The notes under the pieces: model-generated
Told to the model about the DNA's origin: nothing
The model's input: only the letters and a program-made list of their open reading frames with translations
Databases searched by the model: none
NCBI GenBank assembly: GCA_018266355.1
Contig: JAFEAP010000005.1
Coordinates: 244,546-308,545, forward strand
Reading direction: 5' to 3'
Length of the DNA stretch: 64,000 nucleotides
Source: Bdellovibrionales bacterium
Lineage (GTDB): Bacteria; Bdellovibrionota; UBA1018
Made by a program: the position numbers and the translations under genes
Shown: positions 40,607-49,527 of the stretch, piece after piece
How positions within the stretch are numbered: the first letter of the stretch is position 1
Layout: every line of letters starts with the position of its first letter

Positions 40607-42643
40607 ATGAAACACCTCTCGCGCCTCTCGATTCTTTTCGCCACCCTCCTCCTGCCCGCCGCCTTCGGCGAACCTTCGCCGACGCCGCGGACGCCGCTCG
40701 TCCGCTACGCCTACGTGCCGGGCGAGATCACGAAACTCTGCGACGCCGCGATCGACGAGATGAGAGGGGAAATCGAAGCGATCAAACACCGCTCCTTCCT
40801 CGAGCTCTGGATCCCTCACCGTTCGCTCCTCGCGTTCGAACGCGCGTCCGCTGAACTCAGCGACGCCGTCGCTCCGCTCACCTTCATGGCCTCGGTTTCG
40901 ACCGACGCGAAACTCCGCGAAGAAGGTTCGAAGTGCGAGGAAAAAGTCGGCCAGTTCTATCCGACGGTCACCGCCGACAAGCCGCTCTACCTCGCGCTGA
41001 AACACGCGCTTCCCTATACGACCGCCCAGCGCCGGCTCGCGCTCGAGACGTTCCGGAGTTTCGAAAAGAACGGGATGGGACTCGACGACTCGAAACTCGA
41101 GAAACTGAAGGGATTGAAGCAGAAGCTCGCTTCCTTCGAGGCGAAGTATTCGCTGAACCTGAACAACGACAAATCGACGGTCACTTTCACGAAGGCCGAA
41201 CTCGCGGGCGCGAACGAGAACTTCCTCGCCCGCCTGAAAAAGGACGCGAGCGGGAGATATATCGTCACCACGAAATCGACCGACTACATCCAGGTGATGG
41301 AAAACGTGAAGAGCGCGGAGGCCCGCCGCCGCATGATGCTCGCGTATTTCAATCGCGGCGGCGAGGAGAACACGAAGCTCCTCGAAGAGGCCGTCGCGAC
41401 CCGCGCGGAAGCGGCCGCCACGCTCGGCGCCGCGAACTGGGCCGACGTCCAGATCAAGGGCCGGATGGCGAAGGACTCCTCGACCGTGATGGCGTTCCTG
41501 AACGGATTGAAGGCGAAGCTCGTCGCCCGCAAGGATCAGGACCTCGCGAAGCTCCTCGCCTACAAGAAAAAGCTCGATCCGAAGGCGACCGCGATCGCCC
41601 CCGAGGACGTCGCTTACCTCGCGAACCAACTGAAAAAGACGGCGTACGCCGTCGACGACGAGAAGGTCGCGGAGTACTTCCCGGCCGAGAAGACGATGAA
41701 CGGCCTATTCGACATCTACGCGACGCTCTTCGGCGTGAAATTCGTCGAAGTCGCGGACGCCGAAAAGAACGGCCTCGTCTGGGCTCCGGGCGTGCACCTC
41801 TACGAGATTCGCGACGCCGCGACGGACGACCTGCGCGCTTACTTCTTCAAGGACACGATCCCGCGCGAGGGGAAATACGGACATGCGGCGGCGTTCTCCC
41901 TCGTCTCGGGCCGAATCGCCCACGGCGCCTACGCGAAACCGGTTTCGGCGATCGTCGCGAACTTCACCCCTCCCGCGAACGGGAAACCCTCGCTCCTGCT
42001 CCACGACGAGGTCGAGACGCTCTTCCACGAGTTCGGCCACGTGATGCACCAAACGCTCACCCTTTCGCCGTACGCCTCGCTCGCCGGATCGAACGTCGCC
42101 CAGGACTTCGTCGAGGCGCCCTCGCAGATGCTTGAGAACTGGGTTTGGAACCGGGAGATCCTGAAGAAAATCTCGTCCCATTACCGGACGGGAGAACCCC
42201 TTCCCGACGAACTCATCACGAAGATGCTCGCGGCGAAGGATTTCAACCAAGGCTACTTCTACATCCGTCAGCTCCTCTTCGGGCTCTACGATATGAAGCT
42301 CCACTCCGCGACCGGACCGGTCGACGTGACGAAGACCTACGCGGAGATGCACCGCGAGCTCTTCGGTTTCGATATTCTCCCGGGCACGCACTTTCCGGGG
42401 ACCTTCGGGCACCTGATGGGCGGTTACGACGCCGGCTACTACGGCTACCTCTGGTCGGAGGTTTACGCGCAGGACATGTTCTCGCGCTTCGAACGCGAAG
42501 GGCTCTTGAATCCGAAGACGGGCGCGGACTATCGCCGGGCCGTGCTCGAGAGCGGGGACCTGCGTGAAGCGATCGCCCTCCTCCGCCAGTTCCTCGGACG
42601 GGAGCCGAATTCCGAGGCTTTTTACAAAAAACTCGGGATCTAG
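40607..42643 (+). CDS. M3-family zinc oligopeptidase, exported
   Basis: A thimet-oligopeptidase/oligoendopeptidase-type metallopeptidase of 678 residues. A signal peptide (about 1-22) suggests action in the periplasm, unlike cytoplasmic PepF or Dcp. The zinc motif is HEFGHVMHQTL near residue 480, with the conserved third ligand in EAPSQMLENW and the substrate-binding GHLMGGYDAGYYGYLWSEVYA near 605. It probably trims peptides released outside the cytoplasm. Followed by a terminator at 42706-42732. Confidence 0.93.
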   Translation: MKHLSRLSILFATLLLPAAFGEPSPTPRTPLVRYAYVPGEITKLCDAAIDEMRGEIEAIKHRSFLELWIPHRSLLAFERASAELSDAVAPLTFMASVSTDAKLREEGSKCEEKVGQFYPTVTADKPLYLALKHALPYTTAQRRLALETFRSFEKNGMGLDDSKLEKLKGLKQKLASFEAKYSLNLNNDKSTVTFTKAELAGANENFLARLKKDASGRYIVTTKSTDYIQVMENVKSAEARRRMMLAYFNRGGEENTKLLEEAVATRAEAAATLGAANWADVQIKGRMAKDSSTVMAFLNGLKAKLVARKDQDLAKLLAYKKKLDPKATAIAPEDVAYLANQLKKTAYAVDDEKVAEYFPAEKTMNGLFDIYATLFGVKFVEVADAEKNGLVWAPGVHLYEIRDAATDDLRAYFFKDTIPREGKYGHAAAFSLVSGRIAHGAYAKPVSAIVANFTPPANGKPSLLLHDEVETLFHEFGHVMHQTLTLSPYASLAGSNVAQDFVEAPSQMLENWVWNREILKKISSHYRTGEPLPDELITKMLAAKDFNQGYFYIRQLLFGLYDMKLHSATGPVDVTKTYAEMHRELFGFDILPGTHFPGTFGHLMGGYDAGYYGYLWSEVYAQDMFSRFEREGLLNPKTGADYRRAVLESGDLREAIALLRQFLGREPNSEAFYKKLGI

Positions 42644-42705
42644 CCGGCGAGAGGCGCTCGATCGACCGGTCCTCGAAGACCCGTGCTCCGCGCGGATCGA
42701 GGGCC

Positions 42706-42732
42706 AAACCATGGCATTTTCACGGTTTTTTT
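42706..42732 (+). terminator. Terminator of the M3 peptidase gene
   Basis: AAACCATG (42706-42713) and CACGGTTT (42721-42728) form an 8-bp stem with one mismatch and a seven-base loop, followed by a run of seven Ts. Confidence 0.6.
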
Positions 42733-42736
42733 CCCT

Positions 42737-42753
42737 GATAAGCCCAACTTATC
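42737..42753. promoter_or_regulatory. GATAAG-N5-CTTATC inverted repeat
   Basis: A perfect 6-bp dyad directly after the M3 terminator and ~60 bases before the short peptide ORF. It could be an operator for that peptide. The remaining spacer (42754-42814) holds a weak promoter-like TTGCGT-N17-TAACAC and nothing else I can identify. Confidence 0.35.
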
Positions 42754-42814
42754 GCGGCGCATCAGTTTCACAACTCCCTTGCGTTCCGCGGCATCCGAGC
42801 ATAACACTCAAGGT

Positions 42815-42880
42815 ATGAAAAAGTTGAAGCAATTGATCCAGCAACTGCTGAAGGGCAGCGGCCGCATCGCCCTCGCCTAA
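42815..42880 (+). CDS. Possible 21-residue cationic amphipathic peptide
   Basis: An ATG at 42815 opens a 21-codon frame starting MKKLKQLIQQLLKG and ending IALA. The Leu/Ile spacing gives an amphipathic helix with a basic face. A weak promoter-like pair ends seven bases upstream, and an inverted repeat precedes it. The stop is six bases before the convergent phosphatase stop. Too short to prove from sequence. Confidence 0.35.
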   Translation: MKKLKQLIQQLLKGSGRIALA

Positions 42881-42886
42881 GTCTTT

Positions 42887-44035
42887 CTACGCGAGACGCA
42901 GGAGTTTCGCGTCCACGTCGAACACGAGCGACGTACAGTCCTGAGGCGGTAAGTCCTCCGGATCGACCATTTTCTTCTTCACTCGAAAGACGAGCTCGTT
43001 CGTCAAGTCGGCGGAGTCCTTGTCCCGAAGCGGATCGAGGAGCGTCTTCGCCTCGACGAGACCGCCGCACGCTTCGATGAATCCGTCGGAAAGCAGGACG
43101 ATCCGGTCCTCCGGTTCGAGCACGACTTCCTTTTCCCCGAACTTCGTCGGGTCCGCGTTCGCGAGGCTGAGCGGATCGCCGTGAGCGGCGTGGATCTCGA
43201 ACCCCTTCCCTTTGCGCGCGTGGAAGAAGGCGGTCTGTCCGAGGTGAAGGTAGCGGAACCGGAAATCCTTCCGATTCAGTATGCCGTAGAAGATCGCGAG
43301 GCGGTCCTTCTCCTTCAGCCCGAGCAGGAGTTCGTCGGCGATGAGCTTCACGGTTTCGGCGGCCGGTCGCGCTTCGTCGCGCGAGAGCTTCATCGTCATC
43401 CGCATCAGCGTCGAGAGGAACGCGCTCGAAAGGCCGTAACTCGAAGAGTCCGACATGAGGATCGAGATCCGGGAGTTGTCCTTCGACTCGGCGAGGTCGA
43501 AATGATCGCCGCCCTTGAGACCGGCGAGGAACCGCGAACGGATCTGAAGTCCGCGGACGGCGGGGTACCGATTCGGCAGACGCGCCTTTTGGAGGCGTTC
43601 CGCGAGCTTCACGTCTTCGTCGAGGGCGGAGAGGAGTTCGTTGAAAGAACGATGAAGTTCTCCGACTTCGCTCCACATGCGGAGGTGCTCGTGCAGCCGG
43701 AACTTGCTTTCGAGTTCGGTGCGGCGGAACGGATAGACGACGAGGTCGTCGACGATCGAAGCGACTTCGGTGTCCCAGCCCCAGACTTCCGAATCGTCGG
43801 GCCAGATGAGGAAAACGCTGCGCCCGTGACGATCGATCGCTTTCAGCGTGCGTTCGAGATCGGTATGGCTCGCGTCGACGAAAAGGACGGAACCCCAGGC
43901 GTCGCCGCCCGCGTCGTGCGAAGCGCTCCAAGCGTAAGTCGCCGCCGAATCGCCGAGCGCCTTTTTCAGTGCGTCGATCCACCGCTTTTCCGTCGATACC
44001 GTGTCCGCTACCACCGTAATCCGCAGATCGTTCAT
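42887..44035 (-). CDS. SpoIIE/PP2C-type phosphatase with pseudo-receiver domain
   Basis: A 382-residue Ser/Thr phosphatase of the SpoIIE/RsbU group. The N-terminal ~120 residues look like a receiver fold (ITVVADTVS, VLFVDASH, VYPFRR) but lack a clear phosphorylation site. The catalytic part has GLKGGDHFDL, SDSSSYGLSSAFL (in place of DVSGHG) and LLSDGFIEA, and ends with QDCTSLVFDV, where DDxT is usual. The metal-binding Asp residues appear kept while flanking positions are diverged. It is downstream of the outer-membrane protein gene by ten bases. No anti-sigma partner is visible. Confidence 0.82.
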   Translation of the reverse strand: MNDLRITVVADTVSTEKRWIDALKKALGDSAATYAWSASHDAGGDAWGSVLFVDASHTDLERTLKAIDRHGRSVFLIWPDDSEVWGWDTEVASIVDDLVVYPFRRTELESKFRLHEHLRMWSEVGELHRSFNELLSALDEDVKLAERLQKARLPNRYPAVRGLQIRSRFLAGLKGGDHFDLAESKDNSRISILMSDSSSYGLSSAFLSTLMRMTMKLSRDEARPAAETVKLIADELLLGLKEKDRLAIFYGILNRKDFRFRYLHLGQTAFFHARKGKGFEIHAAHGDPLSLANADPTKFGEKEVVLEPEDRIVLLSDGFIEACGGLVEAKTLLDPLRDKDSADLTNELVFRVKKKMVDPEDLPPQDCTSLVFDVDAKLLRLA

Positions 44036-44045
44036 TTCGTCCTCG

Positions 44046-45185
44046 TTAGAAGGCTTTGAACAAAAACTGGAAGAGATACCGCATGTCGCGTTGGGGCGTC
44101 GTCCCGTCGCCGAGATCTTCGCTGAACCAGGCGAAATTCACTTCGGCGCGATCGGTCCGGATGCCGAGACCGGCCGAGGGATAACCGCTGCCGAATCCGG
44201 CGCGGAGGAAGATCCGGTCCATCGCCGTAAACTCGAGACCGGTCGCGATGTGCTCGATCATCCGGGTGTTCGAGGAATTCAGCCCGTCGCGATAGGCGAG
44301 CTGCGCCGAGAGCGACCACCCGCCGGAAATCTTCGTCACCGCGCCGATAGACGAATCGAGGGACATCTTCTCGTCCGGAATCGTTCCGCTCGACCCGCTT
44401 GCCGAGACGACCATCGGTTTGCCCGTGTAGTGAACGCCCGCGAAGTTGCGCGCGACGACGTTGATCGAAGGTTGATAGATGTACGGCAGAGTGAGCGCGA
44501 GCCCGAGGTTGTGCGAGAATCCGTGTCCTTCGGCGAGACCTTTCGTCCATCCGAGTCCGCTGTTCGAGGCGGCGGAAACGTCGCCCGACGCTTGGTTCAC
44601 GTATTGGAGCACGTAACCGAGGCGGAGCACGCCCGACGCGAGCGGCAGGCCGAAGCCTGCGGCGGGAATGAATTGGTTGTTCACCCGGTAACGCGTGTTC
44701 GTCCCGTCGGTTTCCGCCATGAGGCGCGACTGGTAGAGGACGCCCATGCCGAATCCCCGGAATCCGAACGCCGGCAAGAGCGCGTAACCGCCGCCCGGAT
44801 TCGTGTTCGGGTGTTTCGCGAGGGTCGCCTGGTAGTCGTTCAGGTTCTGGAACTTGTAGAAGTCCGTGCCGAAGCTCCCCGAGAGCTTATCGTTCATCTG
44901 GATCTGGGCGTTCAGCGGTTCGAAGGTCACGCCGTTCACCTTGCCTAATCCGGCCGGGTTGTAGAAAAGCGAGTCGGCGATGGTGTCCGCGAATCCGATG
45001 TAGGCGTCGCCGAGAGCGGCTCCCCGACCGGAGACGTAACGGGAGCCCGGAATACGGTCGCCCCCGGAGGCGAGCACGGAGACCGGGAAGAGCGCGAGGA
45101 CGAACGCCGCCAGGAGGGCGCCCATCCCGAGAGGAGGGCGTCCGGCGGATTCGAAGGCGGGAGTGGATTTCAGGGTCCGTTCCAT
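44046..45185 (-). CDS. Outer-membrane beta-barrel, FadL/PorV-like
   Basis: A 379-residue outer-membrane protein. The ATG at 45185 is chosen because AGGAGGAAGGAAG precedes it. The signal peptide ends VSVLAS. The first mature strands read SRYVSGRGAALGDAYIGFAD and DSLFYNPAGLGKV, the pattern of OMPP1/FadL and PorV proteins. Alternating strands continue to a C-terminal RYLFQFLFKAF with terminal Phe. Possible hydrophobic-substrate channel. Shares a transcript with the SpoIIE phosphatase. Confidence 0.8.
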   Translation of the reverse strand: MERTLKSTPAFESAGRPPLGMGALLAAFVLALFPVSVLASGGDRIPGSRYVSGRGAALGDAYIGFADTIADSLFYNPAGLGKVNGVTFEPLNAQIQMNDKLSGSFGTDFYKFQNLNDYQATLAKHPNTNPGGGYALLPAFGFRGFGMGVLYQSRLMAETDGTNTRYRVNNQFIPAAGFGLPLASGVLRLGYVLQYVNQASGDVSAASNSGLGWTKGLAEGHGFSHNLGLALTLPYIYQPSINVVARNFAGVHYTGKPMVVSASGSSGTIPDEKMSLDSSIGAVTKISGGWSLSAQLAYRDGLNSSNTRMIEHIATGLEFTAMDRIFLRAGFGSGYPSAGLGIRTDRAEVNFAWFSEDLGDGTTPQRDMRYLFQFLFKAF

Positions 45186-45320
45186 TGGTGCTTCCTTCCT
45201 CCTCATCCTACGGTTCGGCGTACGGCGGCTCGGAAATGACGGGGAGATATTGCCGAGTCCGGCCGCTCGCCAGTTCCTTGACGCTTAAAAACTTTCTCGT
45301 CCCGACCGAAGAGTAAGGGA

Positions 45321-45968
45321 ATGGCTTGGAATGATATTCCAGACTGGGCTGAAAAAGTGATGCTGAGCCTGCTGGCCGCGCTGAAAGAGCGCGACCCGTA
45401 CACCTACGGCCATTGCCGGCGGGTGGCGCGAAACGCGTCCCAGCTCGCGAAAGCGGCCGGCCTAAACGCCTACGAACAAAAGGTCATCGAGTACGCGAGC
45501 ATCTTCCACGATCTCGGAAAGATCGCGATCCCCGACTCGATCCTCTTGAAGCCCGGACGCCTCACCGCCGAAGAACAGGCCGTAATCCGCGTGCATCCGA
45601 TCAAAAGCGCCGAGATCCTCCAACCGCTCTCGCTCATCCCCTTCTTCAAGGACATCCTCCCCGGCGTGCGCCACCACCACGAGCGCCTCGACGGAAAAGG
45701 TTATCCCGACCGGATCGCCGGCGACGCGATCCCGATGTCCGCGCGCGTGATCCTCATCGCCGACACCTTCGACGCGATGACGACGACCCGGCCCTACCGC
45801 CGAGGACTTCCGAACGAGATGGCCTACAAGGAACTGAAGCAGTTCGCCGGACGCCAGTTCGACGCCGCCCTCGTGAAGACGTTCTGCGAAGCGCATCGCA
45901 CCTGGGGCGAGTACGAAGAAGAAATCACCGAAGAGTTCGTCTCGACGAATTTCAAACGCGCGGCCTGA
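45321..45968 (+). CDS. HD-GYP domain phosphodiesterase (stand-alone)
   Basis: A 215-residue protein that is essentially one HD-GYP domain, the class that hydrolyses cyclic di-GMP. The metal site begins HDLGKIAIPD (His63-Asp64), and the second motif is HHHERLDGKGYPDRIAGD (118 onward) with intact GYP at 127-129. There is no receiver or membrane sensor, so it would be a cytoplasmic effector or be targeted by partners. Sigma-28-like bases (TAAAAACT-N11-ACCGAAGA) precede it but leave almost no leader. Confidence 0.92.
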   Translation: MAWNDIPDWAEKVMLSLLAALKERDPYTYGHCRRVARNASQLAKAAGLNAYEQKVIEYASIFHDLGKIAIPDSILLKPGRLTAEEQAVIRVHPIKSAEILQPLSLIPFFKDILPGVRHHHERLDGKGYPDRIAGDAIPMSARVILIADTFDAMTTTRPYRRGLPNEMAYKELKQFAGRQFDAALVKTFCEAHRTWGEYEEEITEEFVSTNFKRAA

Positions 45969-45978
45969 TCGGCGCGAT

Positions 45979-46503
45979 TTACGGCGAGGCCGGAGTCGTC
46001 TTCGCGGCGAGCGCGGCGCAATCGAGCATTTCGCCCGACTTCAAGAGCTTGCGGAACTTCGCGCGCAAATTCGGCGGCGTGATCCGGACGGGCCCGATCG
46101 TCTCGTTCGCGTTCACGTACCGGTAGCCGTTGTACGGCGATTTCGGATCGATCTTGTAGATGCGGAGCCCGAGGTTCTGGGTAAGGAAGTCGTCGGCGTA
46201 ATCGACCTCGACCGCGACACGCGCCGCTTCGCCGGCTTCCTTCAAGATCTCGTTCTCGCGGGACGCGGGAAGGTCTTCCCCGGGCGCATAGAACGCGACG
46301 TACTTCGCGTGGTAACCCCGCTTCGCGAGCTGCTCGAGCACGAAGGCCCGGACGCCCTTCAACCGCGCCGGGTCGGCCTGACCGCCGTCCGCGCGAAGAT
46401 TGATCGAAACGCGTTCGCACATCGGAACCGGTTCGTCTGCGCGCGCGCTCGAGCCGAAGACGGCGAGGAGGACGAGCGACGGTAGGACGAGGGACTGGGG
46501 CAT
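45979..46503 (-). CDS. Hypothetical periplasmic protein
   Basis: A 174-residue protein from the ATG at 46503 (AAAGGAA upstream), with a signal peptide ending SSARA. The mature domain alternates charged helices and strands (VRAFVLEQLAKRGYHAKYV, RVAVEVDYADDF) and has two Cys. No family recognised. It converges on the HD-GYP gene with a ten-base gap. The frame is open further upstream, but the signal peptide sets the start. Confidence 0.7.
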   Translation of the reverse strand: MPQSLVLPSLVLLAVFGSSARADEPVPMCERVSINLRADGGQADPARLKGVRAFVLEQLAKRGYHAKYVAFYAPGEDLPASRENEILKEAGEAARVAVEVDYADDFLTQNLGLRIYKIDPKSPYNGYRYVNANETIGPVRITPPNLRAKFRKLLKSGEMLDCAALAAKTTPASP

Positions 46504-46608
46504 CGGAAGTTCCTTTGCACGGAGGGTTGCTAAACCGTTCACGAATGTCGTCCTTATAACGCATCGCGTCATTTATCGCAAACGGTAATTTCCCGGCCGA
46601 AAAAGGCT

Positions 46609-47286
46609 CTATTCCTCGTACTTATAGCCGACACCGTAGATCGAGATGATGTGCTTCGTGAGCGCCGGGATCTTCTTCCGAAGGGCGCGGATGTGCACGT
46701 CGATCGTTCGGTCGTTGGTGCCCTCGGCCCCTTCCTTCCAAACCTCTTTCAAGATGGCGTCGCGCGAGACGACGTTCCCGAACTGGCTGGCGAGGAACCG
46801 GAGGATGTCGAATTCGGTGAGCGTGAGGTGCGCGCGTTTCCCCGCGTACGAAACCTCGCGGGTGTTCGGCTCGATCCGGAGATCGCCGATCTCGATCGGC
46901 GCGACCTCGACGGCGGCGGCCTTGCGGAGCCGCGCCTGGATCCGCGCCTCGAGTTCGCGGAAATCGAAAGGTTTCGGGAGGTAATCGTCGGCGCCGACGC
47001 TGAGTCCCTTCGTCACGTCGGCCTGGCTGTTCTTCACCGAGAAAAGGATGAGCGGTACGCGCTTCGTCTTTTCGTCCTGCTTCATCAGCGAGCAGGCGTC
47101 GAGGCCCGAGAGGATCGGCAGCACGACGTCGAGCAGGATGAGGTCCGGCTGCTTATTGCGCGCGAAATCGATTCCGATCACCGCGTTCTCGGCGGGAAGG
47201 ATCTCGTAATCCTTGGAGAGCATCGTCTCCAGGAACTTCCGGGTCTCGAGGTGATCTTCGATGAGGAGGATGCGCGCTTTCTTCAT
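46609..47286 (-). CDS. OmpR-family response regulator (orphan)
   Basis: A 225-residue two-domain regulator. The receiver has LLIEDH, the phospho-acceptor Asp in LILLDVVLP, LILFSVK and LPKPFDF. The DNA-binding winged helix has LTLTEFDILRFLAS, RTIDVHIRALRKKI and IISIYGVGYKYEE, close to textbook OmpR/PhoB form. No kinase lies next to it; the two membrane kinases in the window are 17 kb or more away. A terminator-like hairpin separates it from the upstream Ser/Thr kinase gene. Confidence 0.94.
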   Translation of the reverse strand: MKKARILLIEDHLETRKFLETMLSKDYEILPAENAVIGIDFARNKQPDLILLDVVLPILSGLDACSLMKQDEKTKRVPLILFSVKNSQADVTKGLSVGADDYLPKPFDFRELEARIQARLRKAAAVEVAPIEIGDLRIEPNTREVSYAGKRAHLTLTEFDILRFLASQFGNVVSRDAILKEVWKEGAEGTNDRTIDVHIRALRKKIPALTKHIISIYGVGYKYEE

Positions 47287-47299
47287 TGTTTACTCTGTA

Positions 47300-47329
47300 A
47301 AGAAAAGCTAACACGCGCTCCGAAGCGTG
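47300..47329 (-). terminator. Probable terminator of the Ser/Thr kinase gene
   Basis: On the minus strand a six-pair stem with tetraloop (47314-47329, one G-T pair) is followed by TTAGCTTTTCTT. It lies between the kinase stop and the response regulator start. Confidence 0.4.
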
Positions 47330-47375
47330 CAAAGCGGCGGATTTCGCCTAAGTCAAACCGATGACGCACGCGCGG

Positions 47376-49406
47376 TCAGTGCTTCCGCTGGTGCAGGTTC
47401 GATTGGACCTGCTTGGTGCGGTTCTTCTCGCTCTCCACTTCGACCACGTCTTCGTAGTCGATCGTCGAGTTGTAGAAGTAAAGTTTCAGCTTCCCGACCG
47501 GGACCGGGAGCATTTCGAACGGCGCGAACTGCTGGGCCCAGAACTGGCCATTCACGAAGATCTTCACCTCCGCGCTCGGCGTCGAGCGGACGGTGAGGAA
47601 ACCGCGGTTATCGAGCGGGACGGTCGCGTTCTGGACGCGCTCCGGATCGAGGCTGATCTCCTTCACGTACTCCCCCGTCGCTTCGAGGGAACGCGAGTCG
47701 ATCTTGAATTCGCTCTGGAACGTCTTGAAACCCGCGCGTTGGACGGAAAGATTGATGAGCGTATCCGTGCGGACGTCGATCGGTTTCGACGGATCCGGGA
47801 CGAACAGGCCGTTCACCGAGACCTTCACTTCCGCGGCGTCCGGATAGATGTTCAAGCGCAGCTTCGCGGGACGGGACGCCGGCGGCGGGGTATCCACGTC
47901 GAGCGTCGGCACGGGCTTCGGATCGGTGTTCCCCGCCGGATCCCGCGCGATCATGCGCCACCCGAAAGCCTTCGAAACGAACGGAACTTCGAACATCTGG
48001 GTCTTCGGTCCGGCCCACGACGCGAGCACGACGGCCGCACAAGCCGCCGCGATACCTCGGAATCCGAAACCGGAGGAACTTTCCGGCGGGTAATAGCCGC
48101 CCGTGCGTCCGAGCGCGGTGTTCGTCTTCGGGAAAGAGTTCGTTCCGGCGTGAACCGCCGATCCCGGAGTCGGGATCGCCACGCGCGTCGCGCGTTCCGT
48201 CGCCGATCCCGCGGACGCCGGCCGCGGAGGCAGCGGACGCGCCGGACGTTCCATCATGAGCGGAGGCTGGTTCTTCGCCTCGTCGTCGACCTTCAGCTCC
48301 ATCGGTGCCTTCGGCATGCCGACCGCCGGACGCGCGACGAAAGTCGTGGTCTCCTCGCGCTTCCCGCTCGTCTCGCCGGTGCCGGCGTTGATTTCCGGGA
48401 CTTCGTTCAGGAGCAGCTGCTCGACGCGTTCGTTCAGGCGCTGGATTTTCTTCCGGTCTTCGACGATCTCGCGCTGGAAGAGCTCCTTCGCGACGTGGGA
48501 AAGATCGCTCGAAGCGAAATCGGGTGCGTAAGAGTTCAGGAAACGGCGGAGCGTCCGCTGGAGTTCTTCGCCGGTATGGTAGCGCTTTTCCGGCGTCTTC
48601 GCGAGGAGCTTCATGACGATCGCGTCGAGCTCCTTCGGCACGTTCGGGTTCAGCTCCGACGGCGGGCGCACGGTCGACGTACAGCTCTCGATCATCTTCA
48701 GGACGGCGAGGTCGTTGTCCCCGGCGAAGAGCTTTTTCCCGACGAGGAGTTCCCAGAAAACGGTCCCGAGCGCGAAAAGGTCGGTGCGGCCGTCGAGCGT
48801 TTCGCCGGAGATCTGCTCCGGGGCGAGGTAGCTCGGTTTGCCTTTGATGACGCCCGCGCGCGTGTGCTCGCTGTTCGTCGTCGCCTTCGCGATGCCGAAG
48901 TCGATGATTTTCACCGAGCCTTCGTACGAGATGAGGATGTTCTGCGGGCTGATGTCCCGGTGGACGACGTTCAGGGCGTCACCGCTGATTTTATCTTTGT
49001 AAGTGTGCGCGTAGTGCAGGCCGGCGGCGGCCTGCTCGATGATGTGCGCGGCGAGCTCGACCGGAAACGTCTGGCCGAGTTCGCGGAACCGATTCAGGAG
49101 CTGGCGGAGGTTTTTCCCGTCGACGAGCTCCATGGTGATGAACGGTTGGGCTTGCTCCTCGCCGAAGTCGTAGACCTGCACGATGTTCTGGTGGTTGAAC
49201 CCCATCGTGACCTTGATCTCGGACTTGAACATCTGGAGAAACTCGTTGTTCCCGCCGAAGCCCGCCTGGATCCGCTTCACGACGACGAGTCGCCCCGCGC
49301 CGTCCTTCGCCGCGAGGCGCGCACGGTAAATCTCGGCCATCCCCCCCTGCGCGATCAAATCGAGCAGGAAGTAGCGGCCAAATTTTTTGAGGACCTCAGA
49401 CGACAT
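47376..49406 (-). CDS. Eukaryotic-type Ser/Thr protein kinase with PEGA-like C-terminus
   Basis: A 676-residue membrane-anchored kinase. The kinase domain spans about 10-275: Gly loop LIAQGGMAEIYRA, VVVKRI Lys, catalytic HRDISPQN near 146, DFG in IIDFGIAKA and the activation/P+1 region KGKPSYLAPEQI. A disordered Pro/Thr-rich stretch follows, then a short membrane segment near 445 (GIAAACAAVVLASWAG) and periplasmic beta modules with PEGA-like features (VKVSVNGLFVPD, AEVKIFVNGQFWA). The HRDISPQN form is common in delta-type bacteria. Targets unknown. Confidence 0.93.
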   Translation of the reverse strand: MSSEVLKKFGRYFLLDLIAQGGMAEIYRARLAAKDGAGRLVVVKRIQAGFGGNNEFLQMFKSEIKVTMGFNHQNIVQVYDFGEEQAQPFITMELVDGKNLRQLLNRFRELGQTFPVELAAHIIEQAAAGLHYAHTYKDKISGDALNVVHRDISPQNILISYEGSVKIIDFGIAKATTNSEHTRAGVIKGKPSYLAPEQISGETLDGRTDLFALGTVFWELLVGKKLFAGDNDLAVLKMIESCTSTVRPPSELNPNVPKELDAIVMKLLAKTPEKRYHTGEELQRTLRRFLNSYAPDFASSDLSHVAKELFQREIVEDRKKIQRLNERVEQLLLNEVPEINAGTGETSGKREETTTFVARPAVGMPKAPMELKVDDEAKNQPPLMMERPARPLPPRPASAGSATERATRVAIPTPGSAVHAGTNSFPKTNTALGRTGGYYPPESSSGFGFRGIAAACAAVVLASWAGPKTQMFEVPFVSKAFGWRMIARDPAGNTDPKPVPTLDVDTPPPASRPAKLRLNIYPDAAEVKVSVNGLFVPDPSKPIDVRTDTLINLSVQRAGFKTFQSEFKIDSRSLEATGEYVKEISLDPERVQNATVPLDNRGFLTVRSTPSAEVKIFVNGQFWAQQFAPFEMLPVPVGKLKLYFYNSTIDYEDVVEVESEKNRTKQVQSNLHQRKH

Positions 49407-49500
49407 ATCCCCTCGTCACGCAAAACGGTTCGGGACAAGAACTCTAAGAGTACATCGGCGTCCGATCCGGAAAAATGAAGGGAATTTGCCCGGCCCCGGG

Positions 49501-49520
49501 AAAGAAAATCGCCGCGATTT
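49501..49520 (-). terminator. Weak terminator after mpl
   Basis: On the minus strand AAATCG and CGATTT pair around a three-base loop seven bases after the mpl stop and run into TTTTCTTT. The stem is short, so confidence is modest. Confidence 0.4.
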
Positions 49521-49527
49521 CCGTGGT

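Noticed and set aside
45286..45312. Sigma-28-like promoter TAAAAACT-N11-ACCGAAGA before the HD-GYP gene
   Set aside because: The -10 half is degenerate and the predicted start would fall on or after the purine-rich bases next to the ATG. It remains a weak possibility only.
47361..49478. A 705-codon plus-strand frame
   Set aside because: It mirrors the Ser/Thr kinase gene, whose catalytic motifs are intact; composition is typical of an antisense shadow.
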